Assembly (NCBI GenBank): GCA_003279635.1 | Contig: QCHK01000005.1 | Location: forward strand, 1 to 64,000 | Source: Prochlorococcus sp. AG-402-B05 | GTDB taxonomy: Bacteria; Cyanobacteriota; Cyanobacteriia; PCC-6307; Cyanobiaceae | Direction of reading: 5' to 3' | DNA length: 64,000 nucleotides | In this document: positions 33,335-44,803 of the stretch, in pieces | Position numbering within the stretch: the first letter of the stretch is position 1 | Layout of the letters: each line of letters starts with the position of its first letter | Notes under the pieces: model-generated | What the model saw: the letters and a program-made list of their open reading frames with translations, nothing else | What the model was told of the DNA's origin: nothing | Databases searched by the model: none | Made by a program: the position numbers and the translations under genes

Positions 33335-34159
33335 GTGTCAGATTTTTTGGCTGCGGCCTTACAGCTAACAAGTACTTCAAACATAGACGCAAATCTCAAT
33401 GCTGCTGAAGAACAAATTGAGTTAGCGGCAAGGCGTGGGGCTGATCTTGTTGGACTTCCTGAAAACTTTGCATTTTTGGGGGAAGATCAGAAAAAATTAA
33501 AAATTGCATCTTCAATCTATGAAAAATGCAATAGTTTTTTAGTAACAATGGCAAGGAGATATCAAGTCGTTTTACTTGGAGGTGGTTTCCCTGTTCCCGC
33601 TGGCGATGGAGTTAGAACTTTAAATAGAGCTGAGTTATTTGGAAAGGATGGTCAATCTTTAGCAAGATATGACAAGATTCATCTTTTTGACGTTGATCTA
33701 CCTGAAGGTAATACCTATAGAGAATCTGAAACAATTGTTTCGGGAAGTGAATCTCCACCCGTAGTTGAAGTGCCAGGTCTTTGCAAAATTGGATTATCTA
33801 TTTGTTACGATGTCCGATTCCCTGAACTTTATAGGGATTTGGTAAATAAAGGCGCTGATTTATTAATGATTCCAGCTGCTTTTACTGCTTTTACGGGAAA
33901 GGATCATTGGCAAGTCTTGCTTCAAGCAAGAGCTATTGAAAATACTGCTTATGTTGTTGCACCAGCGCAAACTGGTCGTCACTATGGCAGAAGACAAAGT
34001 CATGGACATGCGATGGTCATTGATCCATGGGGGATAGTTTTGGCAGATGCAGGGGTTGTTCAAGGAGCAGCAATAGCTCCTGCTGATAAAGAAAGAGTTG
34101 AGAGAATTAGAGGACAAATGCCCAGCCTGAAACATCGAAAAACAGAGCTTTTTGTTTGA
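33335..34159 (+). CDS. Nitrilase-superfamily carbon-nitrogen hydrolase
   Basis: LVGLPENFAFLG (Glu), YDKIHLFDVD (Lys), GLSICYDVRFPELYRDL (Cys). Confidence 0.9.
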   Translation: MSDFLAAALQLTSTSNIDANLNAAEEQIELAARRGADLVGLPENFAFLGEDQKKLKIASSIYEKCNSFLVTMARRYQVVLLGGGFPVPAGDGVRTLNRAELFGKDGQSLARYDKIHLFDVDLPEGNTYRESETIVSGSESPPVVEVPGLCKIGLSICYDVRFPELYRDLVNKGADLLMIPAAFTAFTGKDHWQVLLQARAIENTAYVVAPAQTGRHYGRRQSHGHAMVIDPWGIVLADAGVVQGAAIAPADKERVERIRGQMPSLKHRKTELFV

Positions 34160-35244
34160 TGTTTAAAGATCAATCTTTAAGGTCAAAAATAGGATTGTTT
34201 GCGGGATTTGTTTTTTGTTCCAATCTCTTTATTTCTTTACCTCTAAGATCTGCTAGTGCTCTTGCCGCTTGGGCCTTAACTAGTAACGGTAGCCTTAAAT
34301 TTCGGACTTCCTCTGGGGCTAAATTAGATGCTTTTTATCAATCTTCGACTAATGATAAGGGAGATAGGGTTTGGATCGATTTCCCTGGAGAATTAAGCCG
34401 CCCTAGAACCATTAAAGGTAATGGATCAGTTAAAGAAATCAGATTAGGTAAACCCTCTAAAGGTAAAACAAGGCTTGTTATTGAATTCCTACCATCAGTT
34501 GAATTAGAATCCTCAAAATTACAATTAATTGGCATATCACCAAATACTTGGGAGTTGGAACTTATTGGACTAAAAAGTAATTCTTTTCGTTCTATTGAAG
34601 AAGGTAATATCCTAAGAAACTCAATAAAAAGAACTTATGAAAAAATAAAGCCTCAAGATTTAGATGTATCTTCCTTGCCAAATGTACCATATGGAAAGTA
34701 TAAAGTTGTTATCGATCCAGGCCATGGTGGCTCAGACCCTGGTGCTGTTGGAATCAGTGGATTAAGAGAGACTGATATTGTTTTAGAAGTGTCAAAGAGT
34801 GTTTCAGAATTTCTAACAAATAAAGGAGTTAAAACTATTTTAACTCGGAACTATGAGAGAACATTAGACTTACAGCCAAGAGTTACTAAGGCTAATAATT
34901 CAAAAGCAGATGCTTTTGTTAGTATTCATGCAAATGCAACAAGAGGAAAGCGAAAAGAAGTTAATGGCTTAGAGACCTATTATTACTCTGGTTATAAAGG
35001 CTATTCTTTAGCTAAAAATATTCAAAAACAAATTTTAATTGTTTCTCCTCAAAGTCCTGATAGGGGTGTTCGTCGATCACGCTTTTATGTAATAAGAAAA
35101 ACATCTATGCCTGCAGCTTTAGTAGAGATTGGATTTGTTACTGGTATGTATGATGCCGATTTGTTACGACAAAAAGTTTACAGGGATAAAATGTCTTTTG
35201 CTATCGCTAGAGGAATACTTAATTATTTAAAAGTTTCAAATTAG
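34156..35244 (+). CDS. N-acetylmuramoyl-L-alanine amidase with AMIN-like N-terminus
   Basis: VVIDPGHGGSDPGAVGISGLRETDIVLEVSKSV; VSIHANAT; LVEIGFVTG; ATGA overlap with the upstream gene. Confidence 0.92.
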   Translation: MMFKDQSLRSKIGLFAGFVFCSNLFISLPLRSASALAAWALTSNGSLKFRTSSGAKLDAFYQSSTNDKGDRVWIDFPGELSRPRTIKGNGSVKEIRLGKPSKGKTRLVIEFLPSVELESSKLQLIGISPNTWELELIGLKSNSFRSIEEGNILRNSIKRTYEKIKPQDLDVSSLPNVPYGKYKVVIDPGHGGSDPGAVGISGLRETDIVLEVSKSVSEFLTNKGVKTILTRNYERTLDLQPRVTKANNSKADAFVSIHANATRGKRKEVNGLETYYYSGYKGYSLAKNIQKQILIVSPQSPDRGVRRSRFYVIRKTSMPAALVEIGFVTGMYDADLLRQKVYRDKMSFAIARGILNYLKVSN

Positions 35245-35246
35245 AT

Positions 35247-36044
35247 ATGCGTATTGGATTATTTGATAGTGGTATTGGAGGCTTCACTGTTCTAAAAAAG
35301 GCTATTGAGTTATGTCCCAATAATTCATTTATATATTTGGCTGATACAGCAAGACTTCCTTATGGAGTAAAGACAACTAATGAGATAATGAAATTCGCTG
35401 AAGAAATATCATCTTGGTTTAATTGTCAAAATATTGACGCTTTTTTGGTCGCCTGTAACACAACAAATGCCATTGCCTTGGAAGTACTTAAAAACAATTT
35501 AGATGCCCCTGTTTTTGACTTGATTGGATCTGTTGCCTCAACCATTCAGGAATCAAGGGTAGGCGTTCTCGCAACTCCTTCTACAGTAAAAACTAAAGCT
35601 TATACAAATGCGATTTTAGAATTCAAGCCAAAAACTTTTGTAATTGAGCAACCATGCCCTGAATTTGTTCCAATGATTGAAATGGATAAAATTAATTTTA
35701 ATGACATTACTGATGTTGCGACAGACTATTTACAACCTCTTTTAAAACAAAAAATTCATTCTTTAATTCTTGGCTGTAGTCATTATCCTCTTATAACGCC
35801 TTCGCTGACTGAAATTTTACCCTCTAGTGTTAAATTGATTGACCCCGCAGAAGCTCTTTCTTTGAAATTAAAGTTGTTTGTGGATTCAAAAACAAGCAAT
35901 TATTTAAAGAAAAAAAAATTAGTTGATTTAAAGTTTTACGTAACATCTAATCTTAAAGATTTTCCCAATAAAGCCAAGCATTGGTTAAATGTTTTTCCTG
36001 AAGTTAATCTCGTTTCACTGCAGAAGAAGGGCTGGGTCTCTTAA
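35247..36044 (+). CDS. murI: Glutamate racemase
   Basis: IGLFDSGIGGFTVLKKA, ADTARLPYG, VACNTTNAIALE, LGCSHYPLI. Confidence 0.95.
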   Translation: MRIGLFDSGIGGFTVLKKAIELCPNNSFIYLADTARLPYGVKTTNEIMKFAEEISSWFNCQNIDAFLVACNTTNAIALEVLKNNLDAPVFDLIGSVASTIQESRVGVLATPSTVKTKAYTNAILEFKPKTFVIEQPCPEFVPMIEMDKINFNDITDVATDYLQPLLKQKIHSLILGCSHYPLITPSLTEILPSSVKLIDPAEALSLKLKLFVDSKTSNYLKKKKLVDLKFYVTSNLKDFPNKAKHWLNVFPEVNLVSLQKKGWVS

Positions 36045-36066
36045 TATCAAAAGGTAGAGCGGTTTT

Positions 36067-37038
36067 ATGACCACAGCCACGGAAATTCTTCAACCTGTAG
36101 AACTTGATTTAGAAGCGTTGCTTTTGGATCTTCGCAGCCTCATAGGTGCTGGACACCCTATTTTGCAGGCTGCTGCAGAACATCTTTTTAGTGCAGGCGG
36201 TAAACGTTTAAGACCTGGAATTGTTTTATTAATTTCAAGAGCTTTGACTTCTGAAAAGGACCTTCCTTTGAAGCACCGAAAATTGGCCCAGATTACTGAG
36301 ATGATTCATACCGCTTCTCTTGTTCATGATGATGTCGTTGATGAAGCTGATACCCGAAGAGGTGTTGAAACTGTCCATAGTAGATTTGATCCAAGGATTG
36401 CTGTTCTTGCTGGAGATTTTCTATTTGCTCAAGCAAGTTGGCATTTGGCAAATCTTGAGAATTTAGAGGTTGTTAAATTGTTAAGTAGGGTGATTATGGA
36501 TCTAGCTGAAGGTGAAATAAAGCAGGGTCTTAATAGATTTGATTCAAGTCAATCCTTTGGGAGTTATTTAGAAAAAAGTTATTGTAAAACTGCCTCTCTA
36601 ATTGCTAACAGTTCCAAGGCTATCGGTGTTTTATCTAATGTCGATCAGGAGAGCTTAAATTCACTGTATTTTTTTGGAAGACAATTAGGATTAGCTTTTC
36701 AAGTAGTTGATGATATTCTCGACTTTACTGGAAATGATGAACAATTAGGTAAACCAGCAGCTAGTGATCTTCAAAGTGGTTATCTCACTGCTCCGGTTTT
36801 CTATGCTTTGGAAGAAAATCCAACTCTTAGCGAACTTATTAACGGTAAATTCTCCAAAAAAGATGATCTTGATAAAGCTCTGTCTCTCGTAAGAGATTCA
36901 AGTGCGATTAAAAAATCAAGAGAATTAGCAGAGCAATTTGCATCTGAATCAAAAGATTCTATTTATTGGTTGCCAGATTCACCATCAAAAAAAGCTTTAC
37001 TTGAATTACCTGAATTTGTTATTAGCAGACTTTATTAA
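36067..37038 (+). CDS. sds: Long-chain polyprenyl (solanesyl) diphosphate synthase
   Basis: GGKRLRPGIVLL, LVHDDVVDEADTRRG (FARM-type), FQVVDDILDFTGN (SARM). Confidence 0.93.
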   Translation: MTTATEILQPVELDLEALLLDLRSLIGAGHPILQAAAEHLFSAGGKRLRPGIVLLISRALTSEKDLPLKHRKLAQITEMIHTASLVHDDVVDEADTRRGVETVHSRFDPRIAVLAGDFLFAQASWHLANLENLEVVKLLSRVIMDLAEGEIKQGLNRFDSSQSFGSYLEKSYCKTASLIANSSKAIGVLSNVDQESLNSLYFFGRQLGLAFQVVDDILDFTGNDEQLGKPAASDLQSGYLTAPVFYALEENPTLSELINGKFSKKDDLDKALSLVRDSSAIKKSRELAEQFASESKDSIYWLPDSPSKKALLELPEFVISRLY

Positions 37039-37039
37039 C

Positions 37040-37720
37040 TTAATACTCATTCAATATTTTTTCAATTTCTTTTAGATGGGTGATTTGTTTTAAATTAATG
37101 TGTTGATCCAAATCTTCTTTTTTGGAAAGATCTTCACTTTGTTCTTTTAAAAAGAAAACATAACATCCAGCCTCTAAGGCTGAAGATACACCAGCAATTG
37201 AATCTTCAACAGCCCAGCATTCATGAGGAGCAATATTTAATTTTTTAGCGGCTAGTAGATATGGATCTGGAGCTGGTTTCCCTTTCGCTAGTAATTTGTC
37301 ATCGCCAAGAACTATTACAGAAAATAAATTCATCCATTTATGTTTAGTAGTTTTTATTTGGAAAGATTCCTCGCTGCTACTCGTTACTAAAGCCATCGGG
37401 ATATTGTTTTTATGACACCTTTCTACCAAGCTCTCTCCACCTTGCATTGCTTGGGCACCAAGGATGAGTTGTCTTGAGATAGGTCTATGACGGTTTAGTA
37501 AGTCTTTTACCTCAACTGTCTTTGGGATCAATTTAACCAGTTCATGGGCACAATCAATTCTTCTTTTGCCTCTCAAGAGTTTTAGTTGCTCAACAGTTAA
37601 ATTTAGATCAAAAAGTGCGGCGGTTTCTTTCCATGCTTGTCCATGTAAGGGTTCTGAATCAATTAGAACTCCATCAAGATCAAATAAAAATGCTTTAGGA
37701 AAATTCCAATTTTTCTTCAT
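37040..37720 (-). CDS. HAD-superfamily hydrolase (phosphatase/phosphoglucomutase-like)
   Basis: FLFDLDGVLIDSEPLHGQAW; ALVTSSSEE; GKPAPDPYLLAAKKL; VEDSIAGVSSALEAG. Confidence 0.9.
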   Translation of the reverse strand: MKKNWNFPKAFLFDLDGVLIDSEPLHGQAWKETAALFDLNLTVEQLKLLRGKRRIDCAHELVKLIPKTVEVKDLLNRHRPISRQLILGAQAMQGGESLVERCHKNNIPMALVTSSSEESFQIKTTKHKWMNLFSVIVLGDDKLLAKGKPAPDPYLLAAKKLNIAPHECWAVEDSIAGVSSALEAGCYVFFLKEQSEDLSKKEDLDQHINLKQITHLKEIEKILNEY

Positions 37721-37761
37721 TATGAATTTGTTTTAAATAAGAGTTTCACAATTCAAGCCTT

Positions 37762-39789
37762 TTGATCAGAAATAGCTTGAATGAAATAAATGAAAAGTTG
37801 TTTTTTTCTTTCATGAATTCAAACAATTCTAACTCTATTGAGTCTGTTCTTCAGGAGCAGAGAGTTTTCCCCCCTTCTGATAACTTTTCCAGTAAAAGTA
37901 GGATCTCGTCTTTTTCTAAGTATTTAGAAATGTCTGAGATGGCTAAATCAGATCCAAATAAGTTTTGGGGTGACGCAGCTAGAGAAGAATTACACTGGTT
38001 TAAATCTTTTAGTAAAGTACTCGATTGGTCTAATCCACCATTCGCTAAGTGGTTTGATGGAGGAAAAACTAATATTTCGTTTAATTGTTTAGATCGTCAC
38101 TTAAATAGTTCAACAGCTGACAAAGTTGCCTTGATTTGGGAAGGTGAGCCAGGTGATCAGAAAAAATATACCTACAAACAACTACACAAAGAAGTTTGCA
38201 AAGCAGCCAATGCACTCAAGTCTATCGGTGTAGGTAAGGGAGATCTTGTCGCTTTGTATATGCCTATGGTTCCGGAAGCTGCAATTGCAATGCTTGCTTG
38301 TGCAAGGATTGGAGCTCCGCATTCAGTAGTATTTGGAGGTTTTTCCTCTGAAGCGCTTAGGGACCGATTAATTAATGGAGAAGCGAAAGCAGTAATTACA
38401 GCTGATGGTGGTTTTAGAAAAGATAAAGTGATTCCTCTCAAAGATGCTGTTGATCAAGCATTGGAAGGTGGTGCTTGTCCAAAGGTCGAATCAGTTTTAG
38501 TTGTTCAAAGGACACAAAAAAATATCACCATGGATGATGGTAGAGATTATTGGTGGCATGAAATAGTAGAAAGTCAGTCAGATGAATGTTTGCCGGAACA
38601 AATGGATAGTGAGGATTGTTTATTTGTTTTGTATACCTCAGGCTCTACAGGCAAGCCAAAGGGAGTAGTTCATTCAACGGCTGGATATAACCTTTGGTCT
38701 CATTTAACTTTTAAATGGATTTTTGATATTCGTGAAAATGATGTTTATTGGTGCACAGCTGATGTGGGTTGGATAACCGGACATAGTTATATCGTCTATG
38801 GTCCACTATCCAATGGTGCAACTACTGTTATGTATGAAGGAGTTCCTAGACCATCAAATCCAGGAGCTTTTTGGGATGTAATTCAGAAGCATAAAATTTC
38901 GATTTTTTACACTGCTCCAACTGCTATAAGGGCTTTTATGAAAGCGGGTAACAAGATCCCTAAGCAATACGATTTATCTAGTTTGAGACTTTTAGGAACT
39001 GTTGGAGAGCCTATTAATCCAGAGGCTTGGATTTGGTATCGGGATGTTATTGGAGGAGGACGATGCCCAATAGTTGATACATGGTGGCAAACAGAAACTG
39101 GAGGAGTAATGATTAGTCCTCTTCCTGGGGCGACTCCCACGAAACCTGGATCAGCAACTTTCCCTTTACCTGGGATTGAAGCGGATGTAGTCAATTCAGA
39201 TGGGAATTCTGTCGCTAATAATGAGGGTGGATACTTGGTAGTTAAAAGACCTTGGCCTGGAATGATGAGGAATGTTTATGGAGATGAAAAAAGATTTAGA
39301 GAGAGTTACTGGGAGTATTTAAAACCTTCAGACAATAGCTATATATATTTTGCTGGAGATGGGGCTCGAAGAGATGAAGATGGTTATTTTTGGGTTATGG
39401 GGAGAGTTGATGATGTTATAAACGTCTCTGGTCATAGGCTTGGAACAATGGAAATAGAATCAGCTTTAGTTAGTCATGAGCTCATTTCAGAAGCCGCAGT
39501 TGTGGGTAGACCTGATGATTTAAAAGGAGAATCAATAGTAGCCTTTGTAACTTTGAAAACGGGCGCAGAAGCTAATGAAAATATTGAGGCTCAATTAAAA
39601 AAACACGTGATGAATGAAATAGGAGCTATTGCTAAACCTGAAGAAATTAAGTTTACTGATTCTCTTCCTAAAACAAGAAGTGGAAAAATAATGCGTAGAA
39701 TTTTGAGATCACTGGCTTCAGGAGATGAAATAAGCGGAGATACAAGTACTCTTGAAGATAGATCAGTTTTAGACAAATTAAGAAGTTAA
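37762..39789 (+). CDS. acs: Acetyl-coenzyme A synthetase
   Basis: [55 protein letters not shown]; start may be an internal ATG. Confidence 0.96.
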   Translation: MIRNSLNEINEKLFFSFMNSNNSNSIESVLQEQRVFPPSDNFSSKSRISSFSKYLEMSEMAKSDPNKFWGDAAREELHWFKSFSKVLDWSNPPFAKWFDGGKTNISFNCLDRHLNSSTADKVALIWEGEPGDQKKYTYKQLHKEVCKAANALKSIGVGKGDLVALYMPMVPEAAIAMLACARIGAPHSVVFGGFSSEALRDRLINGEAKAVITADGGFRKDKVIPLKDAVDQALEGGACPKVESVLVVQRTQKNITMDDGRDYWWHEIVESQSDECLPEQMDSEDCLFVLYTSGSTGKPKGVVHSTAGYNLWSHLTFKWIFDIRENDVYWCTADVGWITGHSYIVYGPLSNGATTVMYEGVPRPSNPGAFWDVIQKHKISIFYTAPTAIRAFMKAGNKIPKQYDLSSLRLLGTVGEPINPEAWIWYRDVIGGGRCPIVDTWWQTETGGVMISPLPGATPTKPGSATFPLPGIEADVVNSDGNSVANNEGGYLVVKRPWPGMMRNVYGDEKRFRESYWEYLKPSDNSYIYFAGDGARRDEDGYFWVMGRVDDVINVSGHRLGTMEIESALVSHELISEAAVVGRPDDLKGESIVAFVTLKTGAEANENIEAQLKKHVMNEIGAIAKPEEIKFTDSLPKTRSGKIMRRILRSLASGDEISGDTSTLEDRSVLDKLRS

Positions 39790-40512
39790 GATTTCCCAAT
39801 GAGTTATTTGATCGACTATTAAATTAATTTTTTCGTATTTTATAGAGTTTTTAAGATTAGCTTTTAGTAACTTTTCTCTTAGTCCCAAGCTTACTGGGGT
39901 TAGATGATTTCCATCTAGGTTTATGATTTTAGATTTATCAGCGGGTCTTTCCTTTAATGATTTAAGTAAAAAATCATTTTGATCTAAGTTATCGTTTTTA
40001 AATTTAATTAATAGATTGTTTATTTGCTCATAGTGGTCTCTAACAAGATTTAATGTTTCGCTAGGACTTGGACTAAATTCAGTTTGAAAGTTAAGCTTTT
40101 GAGACATCTTTCTAAGTAAAGGTATAGATTTATCTGCTTTGAAATTATTAAAGCTTATAACTACTAAACCATCGCAATTTCTTCCTCCATCCGGCGCTAG
40201 TAAATGTAATTTGCATCCAAGACTATGACCTAGTCTTATTGATTTTGGTATTAAACCAACTCTTTTTTCAAAAATTTTCCGAGATTGACGGAATTGTTTC
40301 CACGCTTGATTTGCTTGTAGTTGATGATCAAAGTTAGGGATATAGCCCCATGAATGAACCGCAAAATTTCTTTGTAGAAGACCAGAAATAAGTCTTTTGT
40401 ATGTAACTTCTGGCTTGATTGATATATAGCTACCTCCAATTAGTTCTATAAGACCAACTGGTCTTGATGGCCATTGGCAAGAAACATCGCTTATACGCCT
40501 TAAAGTGCTCAT
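39778..40512 (-). CDS. DUF1350 alpha/beta-hydrolase-like protein
   Basis: [68 protein letters not shown]. Confidence 0.8.
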   Translation of the reverse strand: MSTLRRISDVSCQWPSRPVGLIELIGGSYISIKPEVTYKRLISGLLQRNFAVHSWGYIPNFDHQLQANQAWKQFRQSRKIFEKRVGLIPKSIRLGHSLGCKLHLLAPDGGRNCDGLVVISFNNFKADKSIPLLRKMSQKLNFQTEFSPSPSETLNLVRDHYEQINNLLIKFKNDNLDQNDFLLKSLKERPADKSKIINLDGNHLTPVSLGLREKLLKANLKNSIKYEKINLIVDQITHWEILTS

Positions 40513-40652
40513 CGATGAATAATCATTCTTTAAGAGAACTAGAAAACGATTATAAATTAAAAATAAGTATCTTTTATTTCTAATGTTCTACTAAGTTTTT
40601 ATTCAACTATGTTTTTTTGATAATAATAGAAGTATGACTAATTAATTTTGAA

Positions 40653-41498
40653 GTGAAAGAAGAGCAGAATCATCAGAAAGAGAGTGAGCAGCTTAACTTT
40701 CTAAATGAAACAACTAAAGAAATTGCTAATGAGAAGGAAAAAGATTTAGGAGTAGAAAGTCCTCTCAAATCAAAGGATGAACGATTCGAAATTTTAAGGA
40801 ACGAACATTTTCCTGAGAATATCTTGATTTTGGATACTGAAACCACTGGTCTTGATAGTGAAAATGATGATTGTCTTGAAGTAGGTTCGATCCTTTTTAA
40901 TGTAAAAAGTAGATCGGTGCTAGCGCAGCAATCTTTTCTTTTACCAGTTGAAATTAATAACGCAGAAAAAATAAACAATATTCCTGCTGAAATAACTAGA
41001 TTGCCCCAACCTCTTTCTGAAGCAATTAAATATTTTGAATCTTTAGTTCGATTATCAGATGTGATTGTTGCTCACAATGCAGAATTTGACATGAAATGGT
41101 TTGGTCTCAATAAATTGCCTCAGATTAAAAAACCATGGATTTGTTCTATGGACGATATAACTTGGCCAGCTGATAGACAATTGAAGGCTCGCCCATCTGT
41201 AAGAGATCTTGCGTTGGCTTATGGTATACCTGTCTGGAGTGCACATAGAGCTTTGACCGATTGCATATATTTGGCGGAGGTTTTTATAAGATGTAGCGAA
41301 CTTGAAAAACTATTGATTAGAGCGTTAGAACCAAAAGTTTTGCTTCGAGCTGAGATCTCCTATGAGGAAAGGTTTTTAGCGAAAAATGCTGGCTTTAGGT
41401 GGAATGATGCAATTAAGGGTGCTTGGTCTAGGAAAATGAGTCTTAAGGATAAAGAGAAATTAGAGTTTCCTGTTCAAGAGGTTGACTTTCATGCTTGA
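40653..41498 (+). CDS. DnaQ-like 3'-5' exonuclease (RNase T/DNA polymerase III epsilon fold)
   Basis: ILDTETTGLDSENDDCLEVGSILF (ExoI), VAHNAEFDMKWF (ExoII), HRALTDCIYLAEVF (ExoIII). Confidence 0.88.
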   Translation: MKEEQNHQKESEQLNFLNETTKEIANEKEKDLGVESPLKSKDERFEILRNEHFPENILILDTETTGLDSENDDCLEVGSILFNVKSRSVLAQQSFLLPVEINNAEKINNIPAEITRLPQPLSEAIKYFESLVRLSDVIVAHNAEFDMKWFGLNKLPQIKKPWICSMDDITWPADRQLKARPSVRDLALAYGIPVWSAHRALTDCIYLAEVFIRCSELEKLLIRALEPKVLLRAEISYEERFLAKNAGFRWNDAIKGAWSRKMSLKDKEKLEFPVQEVDFHA

Positions 41499-41592
41499 AG
41501 TAGATTTTTCATAAAGTACTCATTTCAAATCTTTGCTATTTGTTTAATGTATTGGTTAATGAGTTTTCTAGAGTTTTATCGATGATTGATTT

Positions 41593-41880
41593 ATGAGAAA
41601 ATATACCAATAAGAAAAATATAGTTGGTCGGTGTCCTCTTGTTAAAAGTAAGGCTGACGGTAACGAATTAAAAAAGCGTCTCAGACAATGGCAGCATTCA
41701 AGAACTTGGGCTCGTTTAATTTGTGAAGCTGAAAAAATGTGGAGTCTTGAATCAAGAGATCTAAAGAGACTTGGCGCTATGGAATTAATTCAACTCCAAA
41801 ATGAAATGCCCTTTAATGTGAGAAGAAGAGTTAATTATTGGTTGGTTAAATATTCAGGCGCTACCCGACTAGAGGATTAG
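41593..41880 (+). CDS. Hypothetical protein
   Basis: 95 aa ORF with coherent codon usage between two same-strand genes. Confidence 0.6.
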   Translation: MRKYTNKKNIVGRCPLVKSKADGNELKKRLRQWQHSRTWARLICEAEKMWSLESRDLKRLGAMELIQLQNEMPFNVRRRVNYWLVKYSGATRLED

Positions 41881-42012
41881 GCATTAATAATGCCCTTCCA
41901 AATTCAAGTCTCACCAATTTGGTTTGGCAAAACTGATAGATTAAATATTATTTTTCAGTTTACGTAAACAATTACTATTAAACAAACAACAAATAATTTT
42001 GCTGAAGCTACT

Positions 42013-43284
42013 TTGACCAATCTAAAGAATTTAAGGGGAATGATAGATCTTTTACCTGCTCAGAGTCAGGGCTGGCAGAAGGTCGAATCAATTGCACTTG
42101 AACATTTTAATCGAGCTGGGCTTCAAGAAATTAGAACACCGATTATTGAACAAACTGAATTGTTTTCAAGGGGAATTGGCGAAAATACTGATGTTGTGGG
42201 CAAAGAAATGTATAGTTTCGACGATAGAGGTGGTCGTTCTTGCACATTGAGGCCTGAGGGCACAGCTTCTGTAGCGAGATCAATTGTTCAGCATGGATTA
42301 TTAAATAATGGCCCTCAAAGGCTCTGGTATAGAGGACCAATGTTTAGATACGAGCGCCCTCAAGCAGGAAGACAAAGGCAGTTCCATCAAATAGGAGTTG
42401 AATTTGTTGGATTAGCCTCTGTTATGAGTGATGCTGAGGTTATTTCAATAGCTTGGAACTTTTTAAAGGATGTTGGTCTAAATGATTTGACTTTAGAAAT
42501 TAATAGTCTTGGAAGTAATGAAGATCGAAATATTTTCAAAGAAGAGTTGAAAGATTGGCTTAATCAGAAATTTAATTTATTAGATAAAGATTCTCAGAAA
42601 AGAATTAATGTTAATCCCTTGAGAATATTAGATAGTAAAAATAATTCTACAAAAGAACTTTTATCTGAAGCTCCTTCTTTAAACGACTTTTTATCTAATG
42701 AGAGTAAAACTAGATTTGATTCTTTACAGAAGTTACTCGTTAATCTAAAGATTCCATATGAAATTAATTATAATTTGGTAAGAGGACTTGATTATTATTC
42801 TCATACAGCTTTCGAAATAACTAGTGATCACTTGGGTTCTCAATCCACTGTATGTGGTGGAGGCCGTTACGATGGCCTAATAAGTGAACTTGGGGGGCCT
42901 CAAGCACCCTCTATAGGCTGGGCTGTTGGAATGGAAAGACTGATAATTCTAGCTGGAGATAAAATTTCACAATCAAAATCTCCAGATGTTTATGTGATTC
43001 ATAAAGGTGAAAAAGCTGAGCAACTTGCTTTGGAAATTACTTGTCAGTTAAGGTCATATAACTTAATGATTGAATTGGATTACTCAGGTTCCTCTTTTTC
43101 AAAACAATTTAAGCGAGCAGATAAAAGTAGGGCTAAATGGGCCTTAGTTATAGGAGAGGATGAGGCATCTAAGGGGCAATTATTAGTGAGGAAATTAAGG
43201 GATAAACAAAAGATTGAGGAGAGTAGGCAGTTTATTTTTTCGAAGGGGGATCTAGATCAGTTAATTAAAAAGTTGATTGCTTAA
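42013..43284 (+). CDS. hisS: Histidyl-tRNA synthetase
   Basis: [59 protein letters not shown]. Confidence 0.97.
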   Translation: MTNLKNLRGMIDLLPAQSQGWQKVESIALEHFNRAGLQEIRTPIIEQTELFSRGIGENTDVVGKEMYSFDDRGGRSCTLRPEGTASVARSIVQHGLLNNGPQRLWYRGPMFRYERPQAGRQRQFHQIGVEFVGLASVMSDAEVISIAWNFLKDVGLNDLTLEINSLGSNEDRNIFKEELKDWLNQKFNLLDKDSQKRINVNPLRILDSKNNSTKELLSEAPSLNDFLSNESKTRFDSLQKLLVNLKIPYEINYNLVRGLDYYSHTAFEITSDHLGSQSTVCGGGRYDGLISELGGPQAPSIGWAVGMERLIILAGDKISQSKSPDVYVIHKGEKAEQLALEITCQLRSYNLMIELDYSGSSFSKQFKRADKSRAKWALVIGEDEASKGQLLVRKLRDKQKIEESRQFIFSKGDLDQLIKKLIA

Positions 43285-43305
43285 GAAAATGATGAATTAT
43301 TTAAA

Positions 43306-44709
43306 ATGAGCTCTATTAAAATCCAAAAAATATGTTGTATTGGCGCTGGTTATGTAGGTGGTCCAACCATGTCTGTTATTGCAGATAAATGTCCTGATTT
43401 GGAAATTAGGGTTGTTGATATCAATAAAGAACGAATTGATGCATGGAATGATTCAGATCTCAACAAATTACCAATATTTGAACCTGGATTAGATCGGATA
43501 ATTTCAAGAACAAGGGGGCGCAACCTTTTCTTTAGTACAGAAATGGAAAAGTCGATATCTGACGCTGATATGATTTTTATATCAGTCAATACTCCAACAA
43601 AAACAAAAGGTCTTGGAGCAGGACAAGCAAGTGATCTTAGTTGGGTTGAAGTTAGTGCAAGGCAAGTAGCTAAATATGCAAAAGGACACACGATAGTAAT
43701 TGAAAAAAGTACTCTTCCAGTTCGTACTGCACAAGCAATAAAAGAGATACTTAAGACAACAAATATAGAGAAGCAAAAAAATGAAATTTCAAAAACTTTT
43801 TCTGTTTTATCGAATCCTGAATTTTTGGCTGAAGGTACCGCAATTAAAGACTTAGAAAAACCTGATAGGGTTTTAATTGGTGGAGAGGATTCTGACTCTG
43901 TAGATGCATTGGTTGAGATTTATTCGAAATGGGTCCCTTGTGAACAAATAATTTGTACTAATCTTTGGAGTAGCGAACTTTCAAAATTAGCTGCTAATGC
44001 ATTCCTAGCTCAGAGAATTAGTTCCATTAATTCTATTTCAGCCTTTTGTGAGGCTACTGGAGCTGATGTTCAGGAAGTTGCCAAAGCAATAGGAACAGAT
44101 AAAAGGATAGGTGATCAATTTCTTAGTGCAGGGCCTGGATTTGGTGGGAGCTGCTTTAAAAAGGATATTTTAAATTTAGTTTATTTAAGTGGATATTTTG
44201 GATTACCAGAGGTTGCTAATTACTGGAATCAAGTCGTGGTTCTCAATACTTGGCAGCAAGATAGAATTTATAAAATTATCCTTGATAAGCTTTTTGGAAC
44301 AGTTAATGGGAAAAATATAGCAATACTCGGTTTTTCTTTTAAGGCAAACACTAACGATACCCGAGAATCTCCTGCAATTAGAATTTCCAGTGACTTACTC
44401 GAAGAAGGAGCAATTTTATCAATTTATGACCCTAAGGTTTCATTTGAGAGAATAGAAGAAGATTTTGAAAGATTTTCATTTAATAATCAAGGGATTTGGA
44501 AAATGGCCAATTCCATTCCAGAAGCATTGAAAAATGTTGATGCAGTTTTGATTCTTACTGCATGGGATGAATTCTTTGGACTTGATTGGAAGTATTTAGC
44601 TTCTTTAATGAGATCACCAGCTTGGGTTTTTGATACAAGATCTGTTGTTAATCGAAAAGAAATTGATGATACAGGTTTAAATCTGTGGAAGTTGGGTGAG
44701 GGGAACTAA
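43306..44709 (+). CDS. ugd: UDP-glucose 6-dehydrogenase (resembles the eukaryotic-type subfamily)
   Basis: ICCIGAGYVGGPTMSVIADKCP; SNPEFLAEGTAIKDLEKPDRVLIGG; WSSELSKLAANAFLAQRISSINSISAFCEATGADV; GFGGSCFKKDILNLVYL. Confidence 0.95.
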   Translation: MSSIKIQKICCIGAGYVGGPTMSVIADKCPDLEIRVVDINKERIDAWNDSDLNKLPIFEPGLDRIISRTRGRNLFFSTEMEKSISDADMIFISVNTPTKTKGLGAGQASDLSWVEVSARQVAKYAKGHTIVIEKSTLPVRTAQAIKEILKTTNIEKQKNEISKTFSVLSNPEFLAEGTAIKDLEKPDRVLIGGEDSDSVDALVEIYSKWVPCEQIICTNLWSSELSKLAANAFLAQRISSINSISAFCEATGADVQEVAKAIGTDKRIGDQFLSAGPGFGGSCFKKDILNLVYLSGYFGLPEVANYWNQVVVLNTWQQDRIYKIILDKLFGTVNGKNIAILGFSFKANTNDTRESPAIRISSDLLEEGAILSIYDPKVSFERIEEDFERFSFNNQGIWKMANSIPEALKNVDAVLILTAWDEFFGLDWKYLASLMRSPAWVFDTRSVVNRKEIDDTGLNLWKLGEGN

Positions 44710-44803
44710 ATTATCTTCATAAAAAAATAATATGCTTATAATTAGTGCTTAAATAAATAAAATTGATTTTAAGTCTTTTCTTTATTTAATTTTAGATAAA
44801 ATA

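Noticed and set aside
38172-39194. Minus ORFs inside acs (38172-38441, 38907-39194)
   Set aside because: Antisense shadows of acs
41880-41895. GGCATT-AAT-AATGCC hairpin after the 41593 ORF
   Set aside because: Short stem with no real T-tract; not convincing as a terminator
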